DNA of 64,000 nt from PALSA-612 sp963846915 (GCA_963846915.1 CAWJXV010000009.1:992001-1056000); one strand, 5' to 3'. Shown: positions 33,503 to 41,017, counted from the first letter of the stretch. A program made the numbers and translations. The notes: a model not told the origin generated them from the letters alone.

Positions 33503-33906
33503 ATGCGCTCGACCTCGCGAACTCCGTCGTCCGTGACGGGCGGGAGGTCGTCGACACGCTCGACCGGCAACTCGGGCTGACACCGCTGCGCGACGCGATC
33601 CGGGAGCTCTTCGCCGCGGCCGCCTCCGGCACGGCTCCGCCGCCGGCCGCCGTCGAGCTCGTGAACAGGCTCGCGGCCGCGCCCCGACTGCGCTGGGACA
33701 CCGGCCGACCGGCCCTCGCTCCCGAGGCGCCTGCGGCCGAGGCTGCGCGCACCGCCGTCGAGCTCCTCGCGGGCGGGCGCGTCCACCGCTGTGGCAACCC
33801 GCGCTGTGTGCACTTCTTCGTCGCCGGCAGGCGGCGCGACTACTGCTCGGACGCGTGCGCGAACCGGGCCCGCGTCGCCCGCCACGCCGCGCGGCGACGC
33901 CAGTAG
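33499..33906 (+). CDS. CGNR-type zinc-finger protein, short form
   Basis: From GTG 33499, overlapping the MOSC stop, the 135-aa protein reads NALDLANSVVRDGREVVDTLDR, a reduced ABATE-like N-terminus, and ends VHRCGNPRCVHFFVAGRRRDYCSDACANRARVARHAARRR. The C-x4-C and C-x3-C pairs with the following NRARVARHAARR make a CGNR-type zinc finger that usually binds nucleic acid. It lacks most of the usual 100-residue N-terminal domain. It is translationally coupled to the MOSC gene. Its target is unknown. Confidence 0.75.
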   Translation: MNALDLANSVVRDGREVVDTLDRQLGLTPLRDAIRELFAAAASGTAPPPAAVELVNRLAAAPRLRWDTGRPALAPEAPAAEAARTAVELLAGGRVHRCGNPRCVHFFVAGRRRDYCSDACANRARVARHAARRRQ

Positions 33907-33963
33907 CCCAGGCTCGATTCGCTAGCCTCGGTGCGGAAACCACCAAGCGGGGAGATGCGTGCG

Positions 33964-35430
33964 ATGGCAGTCGTGACCGGCAAGGACGAGCAGCTTCTGA
34001 TCGGGGGAGAGTGGGTCGCGGCCGCGTCGGAGGAGCGCTTCGACGTGACCAACCCGGCGAACGGCGAGATCGTCGGCAGCATGCCCGACGGCGCGCAGGA
34101 GGACGTGCAGGCAGCGATCGACGCGGCCGCCGGTGCACTCGACGGCTGGAAGTCGCTGGCTGCGATCGAGCGCGCCCGCATCCTGCGCCGCTCAGCCGAC
34201 GTGCTCCGCGAGCGCAAGGACGAGATCGCCGCCGTCATGACGGCCGAGCAAGGCAAGCCGCTCGCCGAGGCGGCGGGCGAGGTCGACTACGCGGCCAGCT
34301 TCTTCGAGTGGTTCGGCGGCGAGGCCGAGCGGGTGTACGGGCAGGTCGCGCTCGCGAACAACCCGGCGAACCGCGTGCTCGTGTTGCGCCAGCCCGTCGG
34401 CGTCGTCGCCGCGATCACGCCGTGGAACTTCCCCGCGGCGATGATGACCCGCAAGCTCGGCCCGGCGATGGCCGCCGGCTGCACGAGTGTCGTCAAGCCC
34501 GCCAGCGCCACACCGCTCACCGCGGCTCTCGTTCTGCGCGCGATCGAGGACGCGGGCGCGCCGCCGGGCGTCGTCAACCTCGTCACCTCGCGCTCGTCCG
34601 GGATGGTCGCCGGGACGATCTTCTCCGATCCGCGCGTCCGCAAGGTCTCGTTCACCGGCTCGACCGAGGTCGGCAAGGAGCTGATCCGGCTCTCCGCGAA
34701 CCAGGTCAAGCGGCTGTCGCTCGAGCTCGGCGGCCACGCGCCGTACCTGATCTTCGACGACGCCGACCTCGACGAAGCCGTCGACGGCCTGATCGCCTCG
34801 AAGTTCCGCAACGCCGGCCAGACCTGCGTCTGCGCCAATCGCACCTACGTGCAGAGCGGCGTCTACGACGAGTTCGTCGCGCGCGTCGCCGAGAAGGTGA
34901 CGCGGATGGTGGTCGGCCCCGGCGACGCCCCGGGCGTGACGATCGGCCCGCTGATCAACGAGGCCGGTGTGGACAAGGCCGAGGAGCACGTCCAGGACGC
35001 GGTCGCGAAGGGTGCGCACCTCGTCGCGGGCGGCGAGCGGCTCACGGACGGCGAGTTCGCGCGCGGATCGTTCTTCGCGCCCACCGTGCTCGAGGGCGTC
35101 ACGCCCGACATGCTGATCTGCTCCGAGGAGACGTTCGGCCCGGTAGCCGGCATCTCGCGCTTCGAGACGGAGGAGGAGGCGATCCGCCTCGCCAACGACT
35201 CGGTCTACGGGCTCTGCGCGTACTTCCATACGCGCGACTACGCGCGGCTCTTGCGCGTAGCCGAGAAGCTCGACTACGGCATCGTCGGCGCCAACGCGGG
35301 CATCATCAGCGCCGCCAACGCGCCGTTCGGCGGCGTCAAGGAGTCGGGTTACGGCCGCGAGGGCGGCTCGGTCGGGATCGACGAGTACCTGGACGTGAAG
35401 TACGTGCTCGTCGCCGGCGTCGGCAGCTGA
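33964..35430 (+). CDS. gabD: NAD(P)-dependent succinate-semialdehyde dehydrogenase-like ALDH
   Basis: The 488-aa protein is a classic aldehyde dehydrogenase. Visible landmarks are PVGVVAAITPWNFPAAMMTRKLGPAMAAGCTSVVKPA, FTGSTEVGKELI, the general base Glu in LSLELGGHAPYLIFDDADLD (about 254), the catalytic Cys in KFRNAGQTCVCANRTYV (about 288) and EETFGPVAGISRFETEEEAIRLAND. The sequence style and APFGGVKESGYGREGG fit the GabD group that oxidises succinate semialdehyde, for example in GABA breakdown. The substrate call is by family resemblance. GGGGAG precedes ATG 33955/33964; I use 33964. No aminotransferase partner is adjacent. Confidence 0.85.
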   Translation: MAVVTGKDEQLLIGGEWVAAASEERFDVTNPANGEIVGSMPDGAQEDVQAAIDAAAGALDGWKSLAAIERARILRRSADVLRERKDEIAAVMTAEQGKPLAEAAGEVDYAASFFEWFGGEAERVYGQVALANNPANRVLVLRQPVGVVAAITPWNFPAAMMTRKLGPAMAAGCTSVVKPASATPLTAALVLRAIEDAGAPPGVVNLVTSRSSGMVAGTIFSDPRVRKVSFTGSTEVGKELIRLSANQVKRLSLELGGHAPYLIFDDADLDEAVDGLIASKFRNAGQTCVCANRTYVQSGVYDEFVARVAEKVTRMVVGPGDAPGVTIGPLINEAGVDKAEEHVQDAVAKGAHLVAGGERLTDGEFARGSFFAPTVLEGVTPDMLICSEETFGPVAGISRFETEEEAIRLANDSVYGLCAYFHTRDYARLLRVAEKLDYGIVGANAGIISAANAPFGGVKESGYGREGGSVGIDEYLDVKYVLVAGVGS

Positions 35431-35493
35431 ACCGGCACGCCCTCGAGGCACAACGCCGAACGGGCCGCCACCCTGTCTCCGATCGCCCTGGCC

Positions 35494-35508
35494 CGGTGTC
35501 AGACACCG
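35494..35508. repeat. REP-like palindrome CGGTGTCAGACACCG
   Basis: A 15-nt perfect dyad with a central A and 7-bp arms lies 63 nt after the aldehyde dehydrogenase stop. It has the same GTGTCAGACAC core as the copies at 3.2 and 10.2 kb. The 356-nt region 35431-35787 holds this repeat and the possible gene fragment at 35610-35772, and nothing else I can recognise. Confidence 0.6.
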
Positions 35509-35609
35509 AATCTCTCGGTGCAGGGAAAATGTCCTGTCGGGCCACGTCGAAGGACAATTGGACTTCCCGCCATGGCCGGAACGGCGCGCGCGTCGGCGTC
35601 CGAGCCGGT

Positions 35610-35772
35610 TCAGGCCGCGGATTCGAACCGTTCGAAGCGGGCGGCGAGTCGCTCCCGATCTGGATGCAACGCGCTCCTGCGCGGAAGCTCGATCGTTCGA
35701 CCCTGGAATCCCTTCAGGACTTCGAGCATGGGGCCGTCCTCATCGTCGAGGAGCCGACGGGAGCCTAAGACC
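35610..35772 (-). pseudogene. Possible C-terminal fragment of a protein (HNH-nuclease-like tail)
   Basis: The minus strand reads SRRLLDDEDGPMLEVLKGFQ, GRTIELPRRSALHPDRERLA and ARFERFESAA before a stop. This is a coherent, protein-like tail with a G-x-x-I-x-L-P-x-R-x-x-x-x-P-D pattern seen at the end of some HNH endonuclease-type proteins, but nothing upstream supports a catalytic domain, and the frame then runs over the yceH gene. It is best seen as a remnant; the identity is uncertain. Confidence 0.35.
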
Positions 35773-35787
35773 TGGCATGCATCGCGA

Positions 35788-36429
35788 TCAGTCCGTCGAG
35801 GGGTCTGCCGGGTCGGCGCCCGCGAACCGCGTCTCGCCCCCGAGCCGATCCACGAGCTCGGCCACCTGGCGCTCGAGCGCGGCCACGCGGTCTTCGAGCG
35901 AGCCACGCGCCGCCGGGGTGGGCGGCACATCGGACGGCTCGTCCTCGCCCGCCCCGAGGAGCTGCTCCCAACGGTCCTCCTTCTGGCCGGGACGCCGGCC
36001 GATGGTGCGCACGAGCTCGCGCCCGGCGAGCTGCTGCAACGTCGCCTCGACGTCGCCCGGCGAGTCGAACCGGTGCAGCCGCTCCGAACGCTGCTTGAGC
36101 TCGCCCGGCGTCTGCGGGCCGCGCAGCATGAGCACCGCCAGCAGCGAGATTTCTGCGCCTTCGAGCGAGAGCGTCTCGTCGAGCAGATGCCGGTACTTGG
36201 CGGCGCGGCTGCCGGCGCCGCTCGCGAGCCGCGCCCAGCGCTTACGGTCGAGCCGCTCGAGCCCCTGCCGGATCGTCGGCTCGTCGTAGGCGACCACCGG
36301 GTCGCGGTTCGTGGACTGGTTGCAGGCGAGCCGGAGCGCGTTCAGAGACAGCGGGTAGACATCGGGCGTCGTTCGCTGCTTCTCGATCAGGCAGCCGAGG
36401 ACCCGGATCTCGACGGCGTCTGCGTCCAC
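35788..36429 (-). CDS. YceH family protein (DUF480)
   Basis: GTG 36429 gives 213 aa beginning VDADAVEIRVLGCLIEKQRTTPDVYPLSLNALRLACNQSTNRDPVVAYDE, the exact signature of the YceH/DUF480 family: tandem winged helices. The second half has GAEISLLAVLMLRGPQTPGELKQRSERLHRF, and a C-terminal coiled segment EDRVAALERQVAELVDRL. The role is unknown, probably regulatory or envelope-related. A TAGGCT box lies 8 nt before the start, without a Shine-Dalgarno. It shares an inverted 14-nt motif with the divergent gene at 36629. Confidence 0.9.
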   Translation of the reverse strand: MDADAVEIRVLGCLIEKQRTTPDVYPLSLNALRLACNQSTNRDPVVAYDEPTIRQGLERLDRKRWARLASGAGSRAAKYRHLLDETLSLEGAEISLLAVLMLRGPQTPGELKQRSERLHRFDSPGDVEATLQQLAGRELVRTIGRRPGQKEDRWEQLLGAGEDEPSDVPPTPAARGSLEDRVAALERQVAELVDRLGGETRFAGADPADPSTD

Positions 36430-36443
36430 GGACCCGCAGCCTA

Positions 36444-36603
36444 GATGGTTGATGCCACGATCTCGTGGCTCGGCTGCGCGGTCTGGCGTGTCTGGGCCGC
36501 TTCCGCCCGGCAGAGCCCGGCGGAGCCGGCCCCGGCCGGGCGCCGCGCCCCAGAGCAACCAGCCCACTCCCCGAAGGAGCACGATCTCTTGGCATCAACC
36601 ATC
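36444..36603. promoter_or_regulatory. Pair of 14-nt inverted motifs between divergent genes
   Basis: GATGGTTGATGCCA at 36444-36457 is the exact reverse complement of TGGCATCAACCATC at 36590-36603. Each lies just upstream of a start codon (36429 on the minus strand and 36629 on the plus strand), so both genes see the same motif in the same orientation. The 132 nt between them have no gene. It may be a shared operator or the ends of a small mobile element. Confidence 0.55.
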
Positions 36604-36628
36604 CAGTCGCGCCGGGTAGCGTCTCGGG

Positions 36629-36991
36629 ATGGATGCGGAGGCTCGCGCTGCGCTCGAGCGCGACCGGACGATCGACATCACGACGACAGGGCGCCGTAGC
36701 GGGCAGCCGCGGCGGATCGAGACGTGGTTCTACAACGTCGACGGCCGGATCTACCTGAGCGGCTCGCCGGGCCGCCGCGACTGGTACGCGAACCTGCAGG
36801 CCGATCCGCGGCTCGTCTTCCACCTCAAGCAGAACGTCCATGCCGATCTGCCAGCACGCGCCCGCCTGATCACCGACGACGAGGAACGGCGCGAGGTCGT
36901 CGCCGGCATCTTCAGGGTGATCGGCCGGCTCGGCGACGTCGACGAGTGGGTGGCGCGGAGCCCGATCGCAGAGGTCGAGTTCGAGGACTAG
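36629..36991 (+). CDS. F420-type deazaflavin-dependent oxidoreductase (Ddn family, second copy)
   Basis: The 120-aa protein reads RTIDITTTGRRSGQPRRIETWFYNVDGRIYLSGSPGRRDWYANLQADPRLVFHLKQNV, matching the split beta-barrel of the Ddn/pyridoxamine-oxidase-like group; TTGRRSG and SPGRRDWYANLQ are the cofactor-contact loops. It probably uses F420 or FMN. TAGCGT lies 6 nt before ATG 36629, with no Shine-Dalgarno. The stop is in the CTAG shared with the convergent MmyB-type gene. Confidence 0.85.
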   Translation: MDAEARAALERDRTIDITTTGRRSGQPRRIETWFYNVDGRIYLSGSPGRRDWYANLQADPRLVFHLKQNVHADLPARARLITDDEERREVVAGIFRVIGRLGDVDEWVARSPIAEVEFED

Positions 36992-37785
36992 GACGAGTCG
37001 GAGGCCAGGCGCGTGAGCGCCTCGGCCGTCGCGGAGTCCGCCGGGTAGAACGCCTCGACGACGAGCTCCGACAGCGTGATGTCGAGCGGCGTGCCGAAGG
37101 TCGTCACCGTGCCGAAGAACTCGAGGATGTCGTCGTCACGGCGAAGCCGGAGCGGGAGCAGGATCTCACTGGCAGGCTCCGGCTCCTCGCTCGTCGTCGT
37201 GTCGACCCCGGGATAGCCCGCGAGCTCGTCGTACAGAGCCCGCAGCTCGTCGTCGGCCGCGAGCTCGGCCTGCCGCGCGAGGCGCTCGAGGAGGTGACGG
37301 CTCCACTCGCTGAGATTGAGGATGCGCGGCGCCATTCCGCGCGGATGCAGCGTGATCCGCAGGGCGTTCGCGGGCGGCTCGAGCAGGCGCGGGTCGACGC
37401 CCTCCGTCAGGAGCGCGACGCCACGGTTCGCGGCGACGAGGTTCCAACCTCTGTCCACGACGACCGCCGGGAACGGCTCGTGAGCGGCGAGGAAGCGGTC
37501 GAGCGCCTCCCGGACCGGGAGCATCTCCGGCTCCTCGAGCGACTGCTCGGAGAAGACAGGTGCGAACCCGGCCGCGAGGAGCAGCCGGTTCCGCTCGCGC
37601 AGCGGTACGTCGAGCCGCTGGGCGAGGTGCAGGACCATCTCGCGGCTCGGTCTCGCTCTGCCGGTCTCGATGAAACTCAGGTGGCGACCCGAAACGGCCG
37701 AGCGGCTGGCGAGCTCGAGCTGGCTCAGGCTCCGCCGCCGCCGCCATTCGCGGATCAGGTGTCCAGCCTGGGCGTGCGCGGCCAC
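36988..37785 (-). CDS. MmyB-like XRE family transcriptional regulator
   Basis: The 265-aa protein has an N-terminal XRE helix-turn-helix (about 8-65): GHLIREWRRRRSLSQLELASRSAVSGRHLSFIETGRARPSREMVLHLAQRLDVPLRERNRLLLAAGFAP. The C-terminal MmyB-like ligand domain (about 90-250) includes AVVVDRGWNLVAANRGVALLTEGVDP and RFRRDDDI-type strands near LPLRLRRDDDILEFFGTVTTFGTPLDITLSELVVEAFYPADS. Such proteins are PAS-like regulators of fatty-acid or solvent-type stress. A palindrome lies in the gap to the divergent SnoaL gene, so it probably controls that gene and itself. Confidence 0.88.
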   Translation of the reverse strand: MAAHAQAGHLIREWRRRRSLSQLELASRSAVSGRHLSFIETGRARPSREMVLHLAQRLDVPLRERNRLLLAAGFAPVFSEQSLEEPEMLPVREALDRFLAAHEPFPAVVVDRGWNLVAANRGVALLTEGVDPRLLEPPANALRITLHPRGMAPRILNLSEWSRHLLERLARQAELAADDELRALYDELAGYPGVDTTTSEEPEPASEILLPLRLRRDDDILEFFGTVTTFGTPLDITLSELVVEAFYPADSATAEALTRLASDSS

Positions 37786-37817
37786 GCTGCGAATCTAGCT
37801 TTCGGCGGGGTTCGGAA

Positions 37818-37838
37818 CGATTACCCGACAGGTAATCG
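37818..37838. promoter_or_regulatory. Probable operator of the MmyB-like regulator
   Basis: An 8-bp perfect inverted repeat, CGATTACC-CGACA-GGTAATCG, lies 33 nt before the regulator start and 54 nt before the divergent SnoaL-like gene. Its location in the shared promoter gap supports an operator role. Confidence 0.65.
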
Positions 37839-37891
37839 ACACGCCTACTCGGCGTCGGCACCATCGAGCCATCCGACCAGAGGAGGATCAC

Positions 37892-38257
37892 ATGAGCGAT
37901 GTCACCACAGTCGTCGACACGTACCTCGAGATGTGGAACGAGGAGGACCCGGGCCGCCGCGCCGAGCAGATCGAGCGGGCCTGGGCCTCCGACGGCAGCT
38001 ACGTCGACCCGCTGCTCGAGGCCGATGGTCACGCGGCTCTGAGCGAGATGGTCACCGCCGTCCACCAGCAGTACCCGGGTCATCGGTTCCGCCGGACGAG
38101 CGGCGTCGACGCCCACCACGACCAGGTGCGCTTCGGCTGGGAGCTGGCCGCTCCCGACGGCGCGGTCACGGTGGCGGGAATCGACGTCGGCACCGTCGCC
38201 CGTGACGGGAGGCTGCTCAGCATCACCGGCTTCTTCGGCGACCTTCCGGCGGCGTAG
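37892..38257 (+). CDS. SnoaL-like (NTF2 fold) protein
   Basis: The 121-aa protein has the NTF2/SnoaL shape: VVDTYLEMWNEEDPGRRAEQIERAWASDGSYVDPLLEADGHAALSEMVTAVHQQYPGHRFRRTSG, then VRFGWELAAPDGAVTVAGIDVGTVARDGRLLSITGFFGDLP. This fold binds small molecules; members include cyclases and isomerases, but this type is unassigned. AGAGGAGG precedes ATG 37892 by 7 nt. It is the divergent target of the MmyB-like regulator (inference). Confidence 0.85.
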   Translation: MSDVTTVVDTYLEMWNEEDPGRRAEQIERAWASDGSYVDPLLEADGHAALSEMVTAVHQQYPGHRFRRTSGVDAHHDQVRFGWELAAPDGAVTVAGIDVGTVARDGRLLSITGFFGDLPAA

Positions 38258-38299
38258 GCAGAGCATCGCGGGGCGGGCGCTCGCCCGCCCCGTCGCCGC

Positions 38300-38833
38300 T
38301 CAGCCGCCGAGCTCCGCCTCCACCTCGTCCACCCACTCCGAGAGCGCTGCGAGGATCCGCTGTGACAGGCGGTGGTTGAGGAGCAGGTACTTCTTGCGGT
38401 GCGGGAGCGTCTCGGCGAACTCGACGCCGGCGGCGAGTCGGGCCGAGACGTCCTCGATCTCCGCGCGCAGCGCGCGCAGGCTCTCGACCACCGGCGCCTC
38501 GCCGACCAGGTCGGCCGCGAGCACGCGCACGATGCCCTCGTTCTGGATCTTCGGGAACGGCGTCGGAAGCGGCACCCATTCGGCGAGCGCCTCGCGGGCC
38601 TTGTCGGTCAGCTCGTAGAGCGTCTTCGGCCGCGTCTGGCCGGGCTCCCGGCGCGACGTCAGGTACCCGAGCTCCTCGAGCCGCTTCGTCTCGGCGTAGT
38701 ACTGGCTCTCGGCCCACGGGCTGTAGATCCGGCCCTGGCGGGCCATGCGGACGAGATCGTGCGGGCCTGCGCCGCCGTCTCCGATCAGCACCAGCACGAC
38801 GTACGAGAACGGATTGAGGTTCTGGCTTGACAT
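38300..38833 (-). CDS. PadR family transcriptional regulator
   Basis: The 177-aa protein has the PadR winged helix: PFSYVVLVLIGDGGAGPHDLVRMARQGRIYSPWAESQYYAETKRLEELGYLTSRREPGQTRPKTLYELTDKAREALAEWV, followed by a C-terminal dimerisation helix region (VVESLRALRAEIEDVSARLAAG, LLNHRLSQRILAALSEWVDEVEAEL). A 20-bp palindrome sits in the 58-nt gap to the divergent flavoprotein gene, so it most likely represses both that gene and itself. The ligand is unknown. Confidence 0.9.
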   Translation of the reverse strand: MSSQNLNPFSYVVLVLIGDGGAGPHDLVRMARQGRIYSPWAESQYYAETKRLEELGYLTSRREPGQTRPKTLYELTDKAREALAEWVPLPTPFPKIQNEGIVRVLAADLVGEAPVVESLRALRAEIEDVSARLAAGVEFAETLPHRKKYLLLNHRLSQRILAALSEWVDEVEAELGG

Positions 38834-38863
38834 AAGCTCCGGTTCGGAGTTATAACTCCGAAT
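38828..38863. promoter_or_regulatory. PadR operator overlapping divergent -10 boxes
   Basis: TTCGGAGTTATAACTCCGAA (38844-38863) is a perfect 20-bp palindrome. On the plus strand TTGACA (38828-38833), 18 nt and TATAAC (38852-38857) make a promoter for the flavoprotein gene, with the operator over the -10 box. The palindromic TTATAA also serves as -10 for the minus strand. Confidence 0.75.
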
Positions 38864-38891
38864 CAGAGTTTAACCGATCCGGAGGTCAGAG

Positions 38892-40262
38892 ATGCTCGTC
38901 GCAGAACAGCTCACGCTCACAGGAACCGTTCTCGAGTCCGCCAGCCCAGGCTACGACGAGGCGCGCACGATCTGGAACGGCGCGGTCGACCGGCGGCCGG
39001 CGGTGATCGCGCAGTGCCTGACGGCGGACGACGTCGCCGTCGCGGTTCGCTTCGCCCGCGCGAACGACCTCGAGATCTCCGTCCGCGGGGGCGGCCATGC
39101 CGCCGCAGGGCACGCGGTCGTCGACGACGGGCTGATGATCGACCTCTCGCGGATGAAGCGGATCGCCGTCGACGCAGGTGCCCGTGTCGCGCGCGTCGAA
39201 CCGGGTGTCCTGCTCGGCGAGCTCGACGGCGCCACGCAGGAGCACGCGCTGGCCGTGCCCGCAGGCACCGTCTCGCACACCGGTGTCGCCGGTCTCACGC
39301 TCGGCGGCGGCGTCGGCTGGCTCCAGCGCAAGCACGGCCTGACGATCGACAGCCTGCTCGAGGTCGAGCTCGTCACGGCCGCTGGCGAGCTCGTCCGTAC
39401 GAGCGCCGGCGAGAACGCCGACCTGTTCTGGGCGGTACGCGGCGCAGGCGCGAACTTCGGCGTCGTCACCGAGTTCGTCTTCCGGCTGCACGAGGTCGGG
39501 CCGGTGGTGACCGGCGGCATGCTCGTCTTTCCGTTCGAGCAGGCCGGCGCGGTGATCCGCGGTGCGCGCGACGTGCTTGCCGGCGCGCCGGACGAGCTGA
39601 CGACGGCGCTCGCGCTCCTCACCGTGCCGCCGCACGAGCCGTTCCCTGCCGACCTCTGGGGCAGGAAGGCCGTCGGGATCGTGCCGGTGTACGCCGGTGA
39701 TCTCGACGCCGGTGCCCGTGCGGTCGAGCCGCTTCGCGCGCTCGGCGAGCCAGCGCTCGACCTTGTCGGCCCCATGCCGTACGTCGCGCTCCAGTCGATG
39801 CTCGACCAGACCGCGCCGCACGGCCTCCACAACTACAACGCCGCGGAGACGCTCCCCGAGCTCCTGGACGACGCGATCGAGCCGCTGCTCGACGCGTTTG
39901 CCACGGTGCCGTCGCCGCGGTCGCACGTGATCCTGACGCAGATGGGCGGCGCGGTCGCCCGCGTCGAGACGACCGCGACGGCCTTCGCCCAACGCGACGC
40001 GGGCTGGCTCGCGTGGATCATCGGGATCTGGGATCCCGGCGAGGCAGCCGAGCCGAACGTCGAGTGGGCACGCGGCATACGCTGCGCCCTCGAACCCTTC
40101 GCCACAGGCGGAACGTACGTGAACGCGCTCGAGCCCGAGGCCGGCCGGAGCGGGCGCGTCCAGGCCTCGTACGGCCCGAACTGGGACAGGCTGGTCGAGC
40201 TCAAGCGCCGCTGGGACCCGGACAACGTCTTCCGGCTCAACCAGAACATCGCTCCGGTCTAG
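38892..40262 (+). CDS. FAD-linked oxidase with berberine-bridge (BBE) domain
   Basis: The 456-aa protein has an FAD-binding type 4 domain (about 35-210): RPAVIAQCLTADDVAVAVRFARANDLEISVRGGGHAAAGHAVVDDGLMIDLSRMK, then GTVSHTGVAGLTLGGGVGWLQRKHGLTIDSLLEVELV. The C-terminus has the BBE motif YGPNWDRLVELKRRWDPDNVFRLNQNI. Usual members oxidise alcohols, sugars or alkaloid-like molecules and often hold FAD covalently; the His in RGGGHAAAGH is the typical attachment site, but Cys for a second link is not evident. GGAGG lies 7 nt before ATG 38892. PadR probably controls it. Confidence 0.9.
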   Translation: MLVAEQLTLTGTVLESASPGYDEARTIWNGAVDRRPAVIAQCLTADDVAVAVRFARANDLEISVRGGGHAAAGHAVVDDGLMIDLSRMKRIAVDAGARVARVEPGVLLGELDGATQEHALAVPAGTVSHTGVAGLTLGGGVGWLQRKHGLTIDSLLEVELVTAAGELVRTSAGENADLFWAVRGAGANFGVVTEFVFRLHEVGPVVTGGMLVFPFEQAGAVIRGARDVLAGAPDELTTALALLTVPPHEPFPADLWGRKAVGIVPVYAGDLDAGARAVEPLRALGEPALDLVGPMPYVALQSMLDQTAPHGLHNYNAAETLPELLDDAIEPLLDAFATVPSPRSHVILTQMGGAVARVETTATAFAQRDAGWLAWIIGIWDPGEAAEPNVEWARGIRCALEPFATGGTYVNALEPEAGRSGRVQASYGPNWDRLVELKRRWDPDNVFRLNQNIAPV

Positions 40263-40276
40263 CCGGCTCGCACATG

Positions 40277-40310
40277 GAGAAGGGGCCCCGTTGCTGCGGG
40301 GCCCCTTCTC
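40277..40310 (+). terminator. Terminator hairpin after the flavoprotein gene
   Basis: A perfect 14-bp stem, GAGAAGGGGCCCCG and CGGGGCCCCTTCTC with the loop TTGCTG, begins 14 nt after the stop codon and lies before the convergent gene end at 40349, so it could work for both strands. Confidence 0.75.
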
Positions 40311-40348
40311 CTGTTCCGGCCGCCTCGTGACGCCAGGTGGAGGAAGGC

Positions 40349-41017
40349 TCAGGCGGTGGCGACCGGGGTCGACTTGCGGTCCTGCCGGCCCGACAGGCGC
40401 CGCAGTCCGAGGGCGAGAAGGATCATGGCGGCGACCGCAACGCCGGTTCCGATCCCGAAGTCGCCCCACTGGAAGCCGGGGTTACGGGTGATCGCGACGA
40501 ACGGGCTGTGCGCCAGGACGCCCGCGTCGATCGTGTCGGGCGAGCGGCCGTCGGCCGGGGCGACGGTCTGGCTCAGCTGGAGTGCCTGCTCGGTCGTCCT
40601 GATGTCCTGCGAGCGGCCGTCGGCCATCGTCAGGCTCTTCGACAGCGCGATCGCCGCCTCGGTGGTCGCAATGTCCTGGGAGCGCCCGTCGAGGAGGCTC
40701 TGCGACGTCAGCGACTCGACGTAGGGAGTCCAGCCGTCCGGCGCGCCGTACTTTGACGCCTGGCTCGCCTTCGTCAGGGACTCGACGTAGGGAGTCCAGC
40801 CGTCCGGCGCGCCGTACTTTGACGCCTGGCTCGCCTTCGTCAGGGACTCGACGTAGGGAGTCCAGCCGTCCGGCGCGCCGTAGCGAACGCTGTTGGACGC
40901 CGTCGGGGACACGTTCTGATCGGAGCTCGATCCGCCGGCCAGTGCGGACGAGGAAGCAATGAGCGCTGCGAGGCCGAGGCCCGCGACGAGCAGCTTCTTG
41001 GAGTTGCGCCGGAACAT
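40349..41017 (-). CDS. Exported, membrane-anchored protein with tandem 22-residue repeats
   Basis: From ATG 41017, the 222-aa protein has a signal peptide (MFRRNSKKLLVAGLGLAALIASSSALAGG). The repeat unit YGAPDGWTPYVESLTKAS plus QASK occurs at residues 46-67 and 68-89, with a shorter copy at 90-104; the DNA copies are identical over 66 bp. A second repeat, DGRSQDIxTTExAxxLSxS, occurs at 110-132 and 133-155. A hydrophobic span (about 187-205) and a basic RRLSGRQDRKS tail anchor the protein. I do not recognise the family. The layout suggests a surface or adhesion-type protein. Confidence 0.75.
   Translation of the reverse strand: MFRRNSKKLLVAGLGLAALIASSSALAGGSSSDQNVSPTASNSVRYGAPDGWTPYVESLTKASQASKYGAPDGWTPYVESLTKASQASKYGAPDGWTPYVESLTSQSLLDGRSQDIATTEAAIALSKSLTMADGRSQDIRTTEQALQLSQTVAPADGRSPDTIDAGVLAHSPFVAITRNPGFQWGDFGIGTGVAVAAMILLALGLRRLSGRQDRKSTPVATA
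40713..40882 (-). repeat. 66-bp tandem repeat inside the repeat-protein gene
   Basis: Two exact 66-bp copies start at 40713 and 40779, and a third starts at 40845 and matches for 37 bp before diverging at 40882. Each unit starts GACTCGACGTAGGGAGTCC. Perfect identity at synonymous sites means the copies are recent or kept alike by conversion or slippage. Confidence 0.9.

Noticed and set aside
35605..35640. A GGTTCGAATCC-like T-arm on the minus strand suggesting a tRNA
   Set aside because: Only three T-stem pairs form, no anticodon or acceptor arms are present, and the sequence reads as the end of a protein fragment.
33855..35768. Long plus-strand frame of 637 codons
   Set aside because: Shadow of the aldehyde dehydrogenase gene with no domain content.
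40713..40882. Tandem repeat as a CRISPR array
   Set aside because: Units are directly abutting 66-bp copies in a coding frame, without unique spacers.
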